From Chrysomallon squamiferum (Eukaryota > Mollusca > Gastropoda > Neomphalida > Peltospiridae): DNA of 64,000 nucleotides. The notes below the pieces were generated by a model. That model had not been told where the DNA came from, made no database searches, and saw only the letters and a list, made by a program, of their open reading frames with translations. The DNA lies in the NCBI GenBank assembly GCA_012295275.1, contig CM022674.1, positions 12,385,864-12,449,863 on the forward strand, read 5' to 3'. The position numbers and the translations under genes are program-made. Shown here in pieces: positions 36,331 to 49,720 of this stretch. Every line of letters begins with the position of its first letter. The stretch's first letter is position 1.

Positions 36331-37920
36331 ATTAGATTTTTAGTATCAATGAATAAGAGAGCATTAAAAAACAAAAAACTAAATAATTCTTTTTCTTTTT
36401 TTTCTTTCAAGAATTTTAAAACCCAAATTGTTTTTGTTAGTGCTGATTTATAGCAAAGTACTAAAAACCAAACTCAGCAATAATTTACACAAGTCTAGAA
36501 CTAAAACAAACTCATTCTGCCAAACTGTTATTTTAATTTGAATACTAAAACAGAAAAATATTTTTTTTTTTCTGATATTAATTTACTATTAGCTTTTTAT
36601 TCACTGAATAGGCTCATAAAACCCAAACACATTTTCTGATTTGAAATATTTAAATTATCTTGACACTGCAGGAACTGCTGGCAGTTCATTGAGATATTGG
36701 TATTTTCCATCTGAAGCAGTTTGTAAGTTACTTCAGTGACAGGAAATGTTTCACAAATGGCATGTGACAAGCTTGCTCTGTTTTCACAGTTTTCCTTCCA
36801 AGTTCATATTTTTTTTTGTTTTCATAAAAAATACATTTTGAGTGGGTGGAAATGGTCTCAGAGATGGGATATTTTAGAAAGAATGTGCATTATAGCTTCA
36901 AATATTTTAAGCACATGAACTATATATATATATAAAATTTCTGGTGCTCAAATTTGAAATTGTAGCCTGTGTGTTTTATTGTCCATGTTACAGTGTCTTC
37001 TAGCCCAATTTTACATCTTCTTTTCTCAATCTCCCTATCTTACTCCTCTTCTCTCTCATTCCCTTATCTCTTTTTCTCTCTCTAAAATTTTATTAATACA
37101 TTTTTTTTAAACAGATATTTCGGTATAATATATTTTATACATCCAGCAGCCATACTCATACTCAGTCACAACTTTAATTTCTTTCAGTTTTAACTTTTTT
37201 TTCCCCTCCTTCCACCATTTCTACATAATCTGTAGAAGAATGAAAGAAAAAAACAAACAAATAAGAAACAGGAAACTGTACTCCAAAGAAAATTATGCAA
37301 TGCTTTTTCTAAGTGGCATTGATGGATGTATTTTCAAAATTTTTGAAATTCTTCAAGTCTGTAATCCCAGAATTCCATGAAAACAATGAATACGCTGACA
37401 TTCTGAACAAATTCTTTGTCAGTAGAACTAAATTTCTGTAAAAACAGTTCTTTAAACATTTTTATTTTAAACAGTCTGTACTGTTTAGTACAAGATATAT
37501 GAACTAATTGCTTGGGTTTAAGGAATTAAGTTTATTTTATATTACTGAAGAATAATTTCAGACTTTTTTCTATCTTTCAGTATTAGGGGTTTGTCAACTT
37601 TTTGGTAGAAACACTTGTATTAAAAAAATCTGTTGTATATTACATTATTTATTTATTTATTTATTTATTCCTTTTTATTTTATTAGTTCAGGACATGGTT
37701 GAAATCATTATTTATTTATCTATTTTTATGTGATAAAAAACAACATATTAATCATGCTACTTTATCTAAATAATAACAGATAAAATATAATTCACATTAT
37801 GTAGTTATTTAAATTATCTTAAAATTTTTTTAGTATTAGCATTTTTAACATTTATTATTATTTTTTTATCATTCTATGGTTCAGGACATAATTGTAATTT
37901 TATTATACTATTATAATTAT

Positions 37921-37922
37921 CA

Positions 37923-37966
<44 letters not shown>
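37921..37966. repeat. (ATT)n microsatellite
   Basis: About 15 ATT units; an (ATTT)n tract lies at about 37647-37670. Confidence 0.92.
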
Positions 37967-37967
<1 letters not shown>

Positions 37968-39029
37968 GACCATGCAGACTTTAACTTCACACTGTTTCTT
38001 TTAAATCTTGTTACAGTCAGGTTCTGCTTTCTATCTTTCAGAACAAAATGACAAAACAGGCAATATAATTTTTATTGTAAATTTATTATACATTTATTCA
38101 TAACTACTACACTGTGTACATTAACCAGAAACAGACAAAATCTTTTTATGCTGTTAAATGATGCGAGAAAGCAAAATAAATGATAACATTTTGCAATTTG
38201 AATGTGTTTACACAGCCGTTCGCAACCTTTGACATTTCACAGCCTTTTGAATAATCTATGAATATCAGCTACAACACACACTCACATCTACAATGAATGA
38301 TTTTCAATTTGAAACAGGTTCAGAGCTCAAAGCAGTCTAGACAGAAAGTTACTACATCACTTCAGTGTTCATAGCTTCCTTTTTTCAAAAAAAAAAAAGA
38401 TAAAAAAAAGCACTTCCATTCTGTTTTTGAAATCTATTTAATAAGCAGTCCTTTGTAATAATAACATCAGTGTGAACTGCATATAGTATGAACAAAGTTA
38501 ATGATTTAGATGCCAATCTTTAATAATAATAAAGTGTATTTTAAATTTGTAGGTTTTAATGCATAAAAAAAAAATGAAAGCGTCTTGCTTAAAATGGCTG
38601 TATACATGATTTGCTGGTACATACAAATTGTATGGAATGGTTAGGTGTAGGTTACAGTATCCCTCAGTTTCCATTGTTTTCTTTTCTTACTCAGTTTCTG
38701 TTATTTATAGAGACCACACCTTGCTGAGTCAGTGTCTGCAACAATAAGAATTAAACAATAAATAACAATATCTTTTCTTTTCTGTTACGTTTTTGCCATG
38801 GAAATAATACTGACTAAAATGATGCAATAAATAATATGGAAAGATCACAGGGATCGCATATTTTGAAACAATGTAGATCATAGCTTCATAAATTGTACAA
38901 ATATGAATAGACATCACACAATTATCGTGAAATAAATAGAACAATTAATAATGCTTTTTTTAAACTGAGTTAAAATAAGTTGTATAAAACTAAAGGAGAT
39001 ATTAAATAACAGCTGAATTATTTATATGT

Positions 39030-39564
39030 TAAAGTAAAATGTGTGTTAAAAAGTTAAATTGTGTTAAAAAGTAAAATGTGTGTTAAATATGAGTTAAAGT
39101 TAAAACAACAGTGTTAAATATGAGTTAAACTAACAACAGCAGTGTTAAATATGAGTTAAAATAACAGTTTGTTAAATATAAGTTAAAATATGAGTTAAAG
39201 TAACAGTTGTGTTAAATATGAGTTAAAGTAACAGTTGTGTTAAATATGAGTTAAAGTAACAGTTGTGTTAAATATGAGTTAAAGTAACAAGAGTGTTAAA
39301 TATGAGTTAAAGTATCAGTTGTGTTAAATATGAGTTAAAGTAACAGTTGTGTTAAATATGAGTTAAAGAAACAGTGGTGTTAAATATGAGTTAAAGCAAC
39401 AGTTGTGTTAAATATGAGTTAACTAACAAGAGTGTTAAATATGAGTTAAAGAAACAGTTGTGTTAAATATGAATTAAAGTAACAGTTGTGTTAAATATGA
39501 GTTAAAGTAACAGTTGTGTTAAATATGAGTTAAAGTAACAGTTGTGTTAAATATGAGTTAAAGG
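39030..39564. repeat. 28-bp minisatellite, about 18 copies
   Basis: The unit includes GTTAAATATGAGTTAAAG and TAACAGTTGT. The right two thirds are nearly homogeneous. The left end degrades into shorter GTTAAA-type pieces from which the array may have grown. Confidence 0.94.
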
Positions 39565-41556
39565 TCAGACAGCTAGATTCCTCACTGGTGCATGTAGCAG
39601 AAGTGATACACAGCAAATGAAAAACAGATACATCAAAGCAGAAACCAACGTAACTGGAAACCTCTAAAACTCTGCACACCAATAAATTCTGATGCAAAAG
39701 CTGCACTTCTCAGTTAACTATTCTTTAATCTTTTTGAGTTTCACCTCGTGTAAAAAAAGTAATTTATCTTGACTGTTTCATTTCCTGTACATTTCAGGAG
39801 AGGAAAACATATTTTAGGTAAAAAAAAATATTTGTTTTATTGCTAGTTTATGTCCCAAGACTTTCAGGAAAATTACTGGACAATTTAGATATGGATTTAT
39901 TGTCAGGAAATGGTTACAAATATTTTAAGAACCAGGGCAATAAAAAATCAAAAAAGATGGTGGATACTTTCAAAATATTTTAAAGTTTGTTTGTTTCTTG
40001 CTGTTAAAGTTGACATATAGTATTGCTAAAAGTATATATTTTTGGCAACCAACCTTTATTAAGAATAATGTATCCTAATAATACAATAATACTGGCTTAA
40101 CATTGTTAATATATTATTGTTAGGTTTTGCATGTTACTAAAAAGTTATTTATATTGGCAGCTGAACCTTGCTAATAAGTAAGTATGACAATGATATAATG
40201 AAATACTTCAATATTATAATAATAATGGCTAATAATTTATTAACATTAATGTTATATTATTGTCAGGATATTACTATTTTGCACATTATTTATTATCTAC
40301 AGCCAAACTTTGCTAATAAAAAAGTTATTTTGTACTTGTGGCATTATATCATGGAAGATAGCAAGCAAATACATACCAGTCTTTGATACAGTAATCATGC
40401 TGCCATTATTATTCCATGAGAGATACAAACTTATAACAGAACCAAGTGATGCATAATATACCTGCAATCAAACATTATTAGATATAATTAATTCTGTAAT
40501 AGTCAAGATTAATGCTAATCCTATTACATAATCAGATTATCTTAGATTAATTTAACAGTGATTTACAGATCATGATGTCAGTAAATGTTCTGTTCCGTTA
40601 ATTAATCTAGATGATTATATAAAAATTCCTGAAAATATCTAGTATGTATGTATGTATATATCTATGTATTCCAGGATATATTGTATTTAAAACTGATTTC
40701 AGCTCCACTGATAATTGTTTAGTTTGCTGCACTGAAGACAAAATTACAATATTTATCTTTGATTAATATTTTTTTTAGACTGGACAAGATTCTGTTGTAT
40801 TTTTTGTATGGTAGCATGTTAGCAAGAAAATTTAGAGAAAAGCTGATGTTGCTTTAGACCTAGTGAAAAGTAGGCAGTTTTAGTAACAAATGTATCTTGA
40901 TATGTTAGTTAAAAATAAAAGAAGAAATGGTGTATTTTTAGAACTAGTTAAAAAGTTTGTAAGTTAGTGGTTAGTAATAAATAAGAAATCTTTGGGTTTT
41001 TTTTTTTTTATGTAAAGTTATGAAATTAGTTAAAAGTTTGTTAATCTTTTTGTCTATTTCGTGTTCCAACCATTGATTTGTAAGTTAAAGACAAGTGTAT
41101 ATACTGTCCTGTCTGTTGAAAAGAAAATATAAAATATGTTTTGCAAAAGTAGAAATGTAGCAGATTTGTGTTAGAACTAGATATAACAAAAAGTTTGGCA
41201 TCAATTACCAGATGATGTAAAATTTGGGTAACATGCACCATTATCTTACCCTGAACTTCTTCTTTAATTTTCTCACAATTTTTAACAAAAAAAAAAAAAA
41301 AAGATGTAATTTTTGTAATTTAATATTTTATCAACCGTAATCTCATTTAACCTTAAGACTGCACTGAAATTAATAAACAGGAGTGTCTGTTCTGATGTAG
41401 GTGCAGTACCTACTTACAATCCCCCAACTGCACCAGGCCCCCCCTTTAATTTTATGAGCCTGCCAATACCCGGGGCCCTTGTGTCACATGACCATTAAGT
41501 GCAAAAGGTTTAACAAAGTATTTTATCAAGTGTTTTGATTGTCTATTCAAACATAT

Positions 41557-42310
41557 TTCAGTTACCAAGTGCAGCAGACAGTGATGTCACACAACCAGAC
41601 GGTCACTGCACTTTTAATCTGTCTAGTAAGATACATTTCTGTCTGGCATATTGCAGTTGTAGTAGCTGTTGTTAAATTACTGTTAACAAGAACAAGAACA
41701 AAAACATTAATAATTAATAACAATAATTAATAATAATACTAATAATACTAATAATAATACAATCAATAAAAATGAAAGTAAATGTATAACAGTTACCCAG
41801 TGCAGCAGATGTCAAAACAAACAGTGATGTCATATAGCAGACTGTCCCAGCACTTTTACTCTGTCTAGTAAAATACATTGCTGTTCAGTACACAGCAATT
41901 TCTAGTAGCTGTTGTTAAATTACTGTTAACAAGAAAAATAGCAACAACAATATTAATTATTAATAAATAAATAAATAAATAAAATAATGATGCAATCAGT
42001 AAAAATGAAAATAAATGTACCTGCAGTTATCAAGTGCAGCAGACGTCAAATCAGACAGGGATGTCACAGTACAGAAGGTCAGTCCATTTTTAGTCTGTCT
42101 AGTAAGATACATTGCTGTTTAGTATATTGCATTGTTGTAGTTGTTGTTAAATTACTGTTAACAACAACAACAAAAAATAATAAAAATTCAAATACCAAAC
42201 ATACCTCAGTTAACAAGTGCAGCATGCATCAATTGAGGAAGTGATGTCACAAATTGATGTCTCTCTAGTAAAATACACTGCTGTTAGTGTTAGTACATTG
42301 CAGTTGTTTC
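41557..42310. repeat. Four-copy tandem repeat, unit about 180-235 bp
   Basis: Copies are anchored on AGTGCAGCA near 41569, 41798, 42034 and 42218. Each continues with TGATGTCAC-like strings, a TCTGTCTAGTAAGATACAT block and, in three copies, TGTTGTTAAATTACTGTTAA, then an A-rich AAC/AAT tract. Divergence is moderate. Confidence 0.85.
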
Positions 42311-42378
42311 TGAATGTTTATTATTAATACTTATTGTTATTGATACAAGTGTAACAATATTCTTAATGATGCTAAGGA

Positions 42379-42390
42379 TACTGCTACTGT

Positions 42391-42427
<37 letters not shown>

Positions 42428-42467
42428 GCTACTACTACTACTACTACTGCTACTACTACTGCTACTT

Positions 42468-42508
<41 letters not shown>

Positions 42509-42535
42509 ACTACTACTCCTCCCACTGCTACTATT
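42379..42535. repeat. Compound (TAC)n/(TGC)n microsatellite with (CTG)12
   Basis: Mostly TAC triplets on the left; a pure CTG run of 12 units at 42471-42508. Poly-Leu and poly-Ala/Val frames are artefacts. A second TAC-rich patch lies at about 42620-42685. Confidence 0.95.
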
Positions 42536-43179
42536 AATAATGATAATGATAAAACAATCATTAATAATTAAAATAGCATTATGGTGATATGAAGAAATGA
42601 TCTACATACCACCAATTTATTACTACTGCTACTACTACTACTAGTACCACTACTACCACTACCACTACTACTAATACTACTGCTATCAAGTTTTAATTGC
42701 ACATCATTTTATTACTTTTTCAAATGCAGATTTAGATTTTGACAAAGAAGAAAGAAGACATACAGATTTAATTTATTACAGTGTTCTTTATCATGTTCAG
42801 ATTGGGAAAACACCGATAATAATCTGCTCACTGTACTGAAAAATTGCCATATAATTAAATCTTTTCAATCATGGTGAACTCCATAGCTGTGTAAATATCT
42901 TTAAAATCACAAATACCTCATTTGTTTTTGAAGTCAACAAAAGGTCATCTATCAAACTGAAGAACATCAGTGTAAAGAATCCATTGTTGTCTGTTGAATT
43001 ATTTTTATCGGTGGTTTTTGACTTCTGGCTTTGTCGGCTTTTCATTCTGACTCGGTGGCTAATGGCTTCCCACTTTGCCGGTCTTTGGTTTCTGATTCTA
43101 ATTCTAAGTGATTTTATTATTATTTATTATTATTATATTTTTTTATTTCAGTTTGGAAGTTTTTAAATTATCCTTCCAG

Positions 43180-43760
43180 TCAATGATTTATGGTAGGCCT
43201 GACCATTGGGGACAGAGCAATGATATCCTGTTCAAGTTTGTTGAGTGGACATGGTCTGTAGGTTGCCATAGTCCTTTTTGGAGTTATTTAGGACTTGAGT
43301 TTGAAAGTTAATAATGTGTCTTTAGACTCGGTTATTTGTGGTCATCCATTTATAGTGGACAATGCAATGATGTCCAGTTGAAATTGTTTGAGTGGACATA
43401 GTCCACTGATTTCTGTAAAAATCTTTTATTTACTTCTTGAGACGTTGAATTTGAAATCTGTGTAAATTGTCCTTTTAGTTAATAATCTGTGGTCATCTTC
43501 CAATAGTGGCATAATGTCCATTATTCATTTGAATGGACAAAGTCAAATGTTTGTTTTGATGTTCTTTAACTCCTTTTTTTTTTCTTTTCTTTTTTATCCT
43601 CTTGTAACCAGAATTAAAAAAATTTCAAATTCACATTTTTGTTTTCCTCAGTGATTTGTAAATATTCTAACAGAAGTGGAAAGTGTGATGGTGTTCTGTT
43701 GTTGATGTTGGAGTGGACACAGTCTGATGGTTGCTGTAATAACAGAGTAGATGTCCACTG
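43180..43760. repeat. Degenerate tandem repeat, period about 140-180 bp
   Basis: Diverged copies are marked by TTGAGTGGACATGGTC-type strings near 43243, 43389, 43530 and 43710, each preceded by a CAATGATGTCCAGTT-like string. Confidence 0.65.
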
Positions 43761-45011
43761 AGTTTTGTACTGCAATGATCCTGTGATGGATGGCTGTTGT
43801 CACTGATGTAGAAAGGATTTATAACATTTTGAAAAACAACAAAACAAATCCCAAACAAATAAAGACCCTCCCCATACAAGAAAAAAAGCAACAAAAAAAG
43901 CAGCAGCAATAAAAACAGTTACAAATGCTATTAATTTTAAATTATTTACAATTTGGGACCAATAAGCCATACTTTAGAATTAAATCAGATATACTGGTTT
44001 GTAAGCAGTTACCATTTTCTTACAAAACAACAACAGCAGCAGTAATAGTAATTACTATTTTATTTTAAGATGGACGAATGGTTTAGATGTTGGAATGACT
44101 GTCTTAGCGAAATAATCATGGTCCTGCTGTAGGATTTATGGCCTTATTATGGGATTTATTGTGTTGTTTGTGGGATTGATCATTTTATTACAGTGGTAAT
44201 GATGTAAATGACAGAAAAATGTGTTTTGGTGAAGAAATAATTGTCGCTGTTAGGGAAAACATCTCTAAAATGGAATAATGGTTTGTTTGAGTTGGAATAT
44301 CATCACTTAATGAAAACAGAATATACAGTCAGGACTGTTGTGTCCTTAATCTTTAGTTAAATACATTTTCTGGAACAGTTAATTTACTTCATTCACTTTG
44401 TGAAAAATAAAGAGAACATGAAGTGGACCAGCTGTTTCTTGGATGATAAATAAAATAAAACGTTAAGTGATATATTTGTTTGTTTTTTCCTTGGAATGAC
44501 CAGTAAGATGAACAATTAACTGAATCCTTTGTTTCCAGAATAACTTCATGATAGTTTTGGAATGAGAAAAATATTGTATCTCTATGATGGAAGTCAGTGG
44601 TATATTTTCCTTCATTTAGAAATAATAATTTTGTTTGAATAAAGATCATTGTGATGGGATAATAGGAACTGAAAAAAAAAAAAAAAAATTGTCTGAGTAA
44701 ATGATCTGAAGGAATATTTATTTTCATAATATAATAATTTAAAAGGAATAATTGTCTATTAAAGGAATACTGAGGAATTTAAATAATATAATAATTTGTT
44801 TGAAGGAATAATGATTTCTATGTCTAGAAATGGTCTGTTTCTTTGAATAATGGTCTGAATAACTGATGTAAGAGAAAAATGATCTCTCAAATGGAGATAT
44901 AATATAGTCTGTGTTTGATGAAAATAAGACATCAATTATTTTTTAAATGTTATTTATTTATTTATTTGCTTATTAATTAATTAATTTATTTATTAATGTT
45001 TTGAGCTTGAA

Positions 45012-45012
45012 A

Positions 45013-45051
<39 letters not shown>

Positions 45052-45604
45052 TAAGCTTCAAAATAAAGTTAATGTCTTTTTAATTTCCATTGACAAAACA
45101 AGTCAGTCTTACAATTTGCTCTTATCAGGAAAGGTTATGTTTCTTTTACTGTTTGTCTACATAAGGTGTTGATCTCTGGGTCATGACCTCTAGTGACACA
45201 AGTTTGTGGGTGAAGAACTTTGGTGAATTTTATCTCTGTCTGCTTTGTGTGAAAGGTATTCACCATGAAAATTGCTGATCTTCTTCACAATAGTCAGATA
45301 TTTCATTTGATACGAGATCTTTGATCCATCAGTATGTCTGTTATTTTGTGTCAAGTAGTTCTGTGGGGTGCTGAATAATATTATGTGGGTGTTTAATAAA
45401 AAATAATTTTATATATGTGTGTGATAAAAGATAATTTGTTTTGAAAATTTGAAAATAATAATGACAGTAACAGCAATAAATGAAACAATTAAAATACATC
45501 TACTATTACTACTACTACTACTAAAAAAATAATAATGATGATGATGATGATGATGATAATAATAAATAATAGTAATAATACTAACAAATAATAATAATAA
45601 TAAG
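45012..45604. other. Poly-T, unique and triplet-repeat sequence
   Basis: A poly-T run at about 45017-45044, unique sequence to 45480, then mixed (TAC)n, (GAT)n and (AAT)n to 45604. No gene is visible. Confidence 0.7.
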
Positions 45605-46379
45605 TTGATAATAATAACACCAAATGTAAATTGTCAGTTTAAATAAAGATCTGTTTTATTACTATGTAATTCAGACATACATACATATATACATATGTTT
45701 ATGAAAATACATGTCACAGATTATCACTGAATGTTACAAAGATGAGAGAGAGAGAGAAAAACAGAATGAAAGAAAAAGAAAGAATAAATTAATAAATTAT
45801 CTAAATAAGTAATAATACAATACATGTAATTAAAACATTTGTTTAGTAATGAGTGGGTGTTGGTAAATTGAGATATTCTTCATGAGGGTGTTCAGTAACA
45901 CACTGTTATCATGATACACTATATTCTGTATATCACACACTTGCTCGGGATAGATTTCATGAGGGATTTAGAAACAGACACAAAGCTTTATGTATGTGGC
46001 TATGTGATACCCTCTGTTTCAACTAAAATGTTTTATTAGGAGTCTCATATCGCTGGTTTTACTGAGAAACTTTTTGTAAAAAAAAAAAAAATCTTTTTTT
46101 TTGTTATAATTGTGTTGTAAAATCTCTGTGAGTTTTAGATAGCCTGCATTCTGACATTTTCTTTCTTTCTTTACTGTCCTAATTTTGTAACATAATATGT
46201 GACATTTATTTTTATTTGTTTTAAAATGTAGTATGATTTTCTTTATGTGGAACCCAGTAAGGCTTTTTGGTTTTATAAAAGAAAAGTGTGTTGCAAAGTG
46301 CATCTGAAGTAAAAATTAATCCAAAATTGACTTCTTCTGCCTGCTAAACTGTTTACAACATCACATTTTTTTTTCTTTA

Positions 46380-46805
46380 TCTCCTTCTTTCTCTCATAAT
46401 TATTATTTTTTTTTTTTTCTTTCTTTCTTAGTCTGTTTCTTTCATTACGTGTTTAATTCATTCTACCATCCTGTAATATGCACAAGCTGTATATTCTTTT
46501 AGTCTCTCTCTCTGTTATCCTTTTTCTCTTTATCTGTGTCTTCACTTGTATCTTGTAGCTTCTATTTTGTTTCTCTTCTCATTGCTTTGTCTTCTTAATA
46601 TTTTTGTTTTAACTGTGTCCCTCGTGTATGTGTCTCTCTGTCCCTCTCATTCTCTCTTCCTTCCACTCTCACTATCTGTTTCTCGATCTCTCTTTCACAT
46701 TGTCCCTCTGTGTTTGTGTATCTCTCCATCCCTCCCCTTCTGTCTTCCTTTAACTCTCTCTTTCTCTCATACTCTTTCTGTCTATCTAATTTTCTCTCTG
46801 ACACA
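46380..46805. other. Pyrimidine-rich stretch
   Basis: More than 400 bp dominated by C and T on the plus strand, with short TCTC and TTCT runs. No pure microsatellite and no gene. Confidence 0.75.
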
Positions 46806-48189
46806 GATATACTGAACTTCTGAGCTGAATATGAGAACCTCTCTTTACAAAGATTACTTTGATTATTTTTCATTTTCAACCCATAAAGATTACATGACCT
46901 ACATAGCATGTTTTTATAGTTTGTTATAAAACCGGTAAATCTCTGTGTATAAACTTTTTCTACTGTGTTATCTACAATCTCCCTCTTAAGTTGGAATAAA
47001 ACTAAAAGAGCCGTGAATTACAAACTTGTATTACACATTTAATCTGCTGCTATTTCGTGATCACAGGATCAGATCTGGATTTTGACATATTAAGCTGATA
47101 AAGGGATATAACTCAAATGACTTGTGACATCTGAATGGAACTCTTTTTTTAACTAAGGGAGGCTAATGGTTGGAATCATAAGCTTATTGCCACTTAATCT
47201 GAGTATGTGGGATCAAAACTGGATTCTGGACAGATCAGTAGATTTGAGATAGGGTCTATTTGTCTGGAAATGTTGAAGGGAATTTAGTTTTAATATTTAG
47301 TGATGTGAAAATGAAACAAATTTAAATAATAAAGAGAAAATAACAAAAGAAACATAAAGATGAAGAATAATTGCTTGTCTGTATTTCAGAGAGGTCAAAG
47401 ATTTTAACTTTAATCCTTTACTGAAATGGAAAAAGAAAAAAATATATATAAATAAATAAAAAAAAAAAAGAAGGAATAAGCAAATAGCAAATAGCAAAAA
47501 AAAAAAAAAAAAATCCCAACAGCATTAATTTTCATGAGATCAGTATATTTATCCATTTAATAAATTTCTTGATTATATTGAAAAGAATAAAGCTTTAATG
47601 TGCAAAATAAATAAGTAATGAAAATAAAATGCAACAAAGAGGAAAATTAAGAGATAGATCAAAAGTTTATTTATTATGAAATAATATATAACAAATAGCA
47701 AGCAATGGATGTTGATGATGATGAGGGTGAAAGACAGAGCAAGAGAGAGAGAGAGAAAGAAAGAGGAAATGAAGAGGGAATTGGGATGGAAAGTAGTCAG
47801 AAGAAAAGACATAAATTTCATGATAAAATATTTAACTTTTATTACCTAAATTTCCTTTATTTTGCATCCCCAGTTCCATATATCAGATGTCCACAAGACA
47901 CAATCTTTTATATATATTTTAAAAAAGATATGAATGCTCTTGTTGCCTCATGAAAAACTTTTAAAGATAGCTTAACACATATATTTTTAAATTAAATGTT
48001 TAGACAGACAGCAAATATTAGACTTATCCACCTCTCTGACTGCACATATTTATATTTGATTATCAAGTGTTTAAATAAACATGATATATGTATTCACATA
48101 CATGCCAGGTGAATTACGCTTGGCTTTTCACTTTAAGCTTACAAAGATAAATTGATGATATACAGTACAGTGCATATTGCATATTTACA

Positions 48190-48560
48190 TAGTATATTGT
48201 ATATTCAGCTGTATATTAGATAAATACTTTGATGTATGTTTATTGTGTATACTGCACATTTTACAATATATTACATAGATAAATTGATGCATGTGCAGTG
48301 TGGTGTATATTACACATTTTATTGTATATTACATAGATAAACTCATGCATATACAGAATGGTTTATTTTGTACCTTTCACTGAATTTCTATATATATATA
48401 TATATATACACCTTTGAAACTTACTAAAAAACCAACTAATTCCATGAAATAAATGGTAGAAGGTGCAATGTTTAGTTTATTGCAGAAGGTGCAATAACAA
48501 AACAATGGCAGAGGGTGCAATATAAAATGTATTTCTGAAAGGTGCAATACAAACCCCAGA
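48190..48560. repeat. Two short degenerate tandem arrays
   Basis: At 48190-48370, about 65-bp units contain TGTATATTACATAGATAAA. At about 48455-48550, AGAAGGTGCAAT-type strings recur about every 32 bp. A (TA)n run lies between them at about 48390-48409. Confidence 0.65.
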
Positions 48561-49189
48561 GGTTTATTTATATGTGACCTTCTACAACATACATTTGACA
48601 CAGGTAATCTCAATTGCATCATCAGTTTTGTGACTTATCACCCAAATATTTCATAACTCAGATTAACATGTTGCTGCTGTGAATTCTGCCTGATATCAGG
48701 GGAAATGAGTGTCAGGTTTCTGATAACACTTCACAATTCTCTTACAAATAATCTTCTGATTCACAGGACTCAATTATTACCCTATATAAACTGTTACGGA
48801 TGCTTGAGGATTTTTCTCATGATTTCAGAATTTCAGATCTGTCTAAAATTTCAGTAATAAACTTTTTATCACAGGTTTCAGAATACAGAAGTCTAGAATT
48901 CACTTGTGTGGATGAAACTGGGTGGTTTTGTTGTTGTTGTTATCTTTCTTTATAGCTGGGCTATCTATTTTTGAATTTAATATATTTTTTATTAATTTAG
49001 CTGGGCTAATCCATAAAAACTTTCAAAAGATTTAAAAACAAAATAAGCAAAATTGCATTATAATTTTAAATTGGAAAGCAAAAAGCAAATAAAATATAAC
49101 ATGGAAGTATGCAGAATATATTTTGACTATTTCTTTATTTTAACAAAGTGCATTAAAATATAAAAAAAAGAAAAAAGAAGAAGATATTT

Positions 49190-49575
49190 TGCCTGCCTGT
49201 GTTAGAAACATCAGTAAGACACAGTGACCTAACAAACCAATATCTGAGACACAAACGTTTCTTAAACATCTGCTCAGCATTGGGAAGACGGGTAGATGAT
49301 TTTATCTAAGCTATTACATACTTGACTTATTTGATGACTGGCTATTGAAATATTTGTTTACCTTGCAGCTTACATACTGTACTGTCTGCCACTGCCCAGG
49401 CAGACTAGTGTTTATTACCAGGTTATTAAGACTGCGTTCTTGTACACACTGCGTCTGTGACAGATTTATGAGCGTGTAATCTCAGTGTGACTGGCTCTCA
49501 AACTGGTTCTGTTGTAGTCTCTTACATGCAGTTACCAAACTGTTTCTCTTTGAGGTTTTTGATGGACAATTTTTG
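49190..49575. other. Unique, less AT-rich intronic island
   Basis: About 385 bp without repeats. It includes GTTTACCTTGCAG at about 49358-49370, a good 3'-splice-site match. The downstream frame is short and unrecognised. It could be a cryptic exon or a regulatory element; neither is demonstrated. Confidence 0.4.
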
Positions 49576-49619
49576 AAAATGTTGACGTCTTAGGGATGTT
49601 TCATTTTTTTTATTTCTCA

Positions 49620-49621
49620 TT

Positions 49622-49676
<55 letters not shown>

Positions 49677-49720
49677 TTACTACTACTACTACTAATATTA
49701 CTACTACTACTACCACTATT
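49620..49720. repeat. (TTTA)n-(TAC)n microsatellite
   Basis: About 15 TTTA units to 49678, then TAC triplets. Confidence 0.95.

Noticed and set aside
42337-42587. Poly-Leu and poly-Ala/Val frames
   Set aside because: Translations of the TAC/TGC microsatellite.
44065-44110. tRNA-like string GAATGGTTTAGATGTTGGAA
   Set aside because: Resembles a SINE head but nothing downstream matches; too weak to list.
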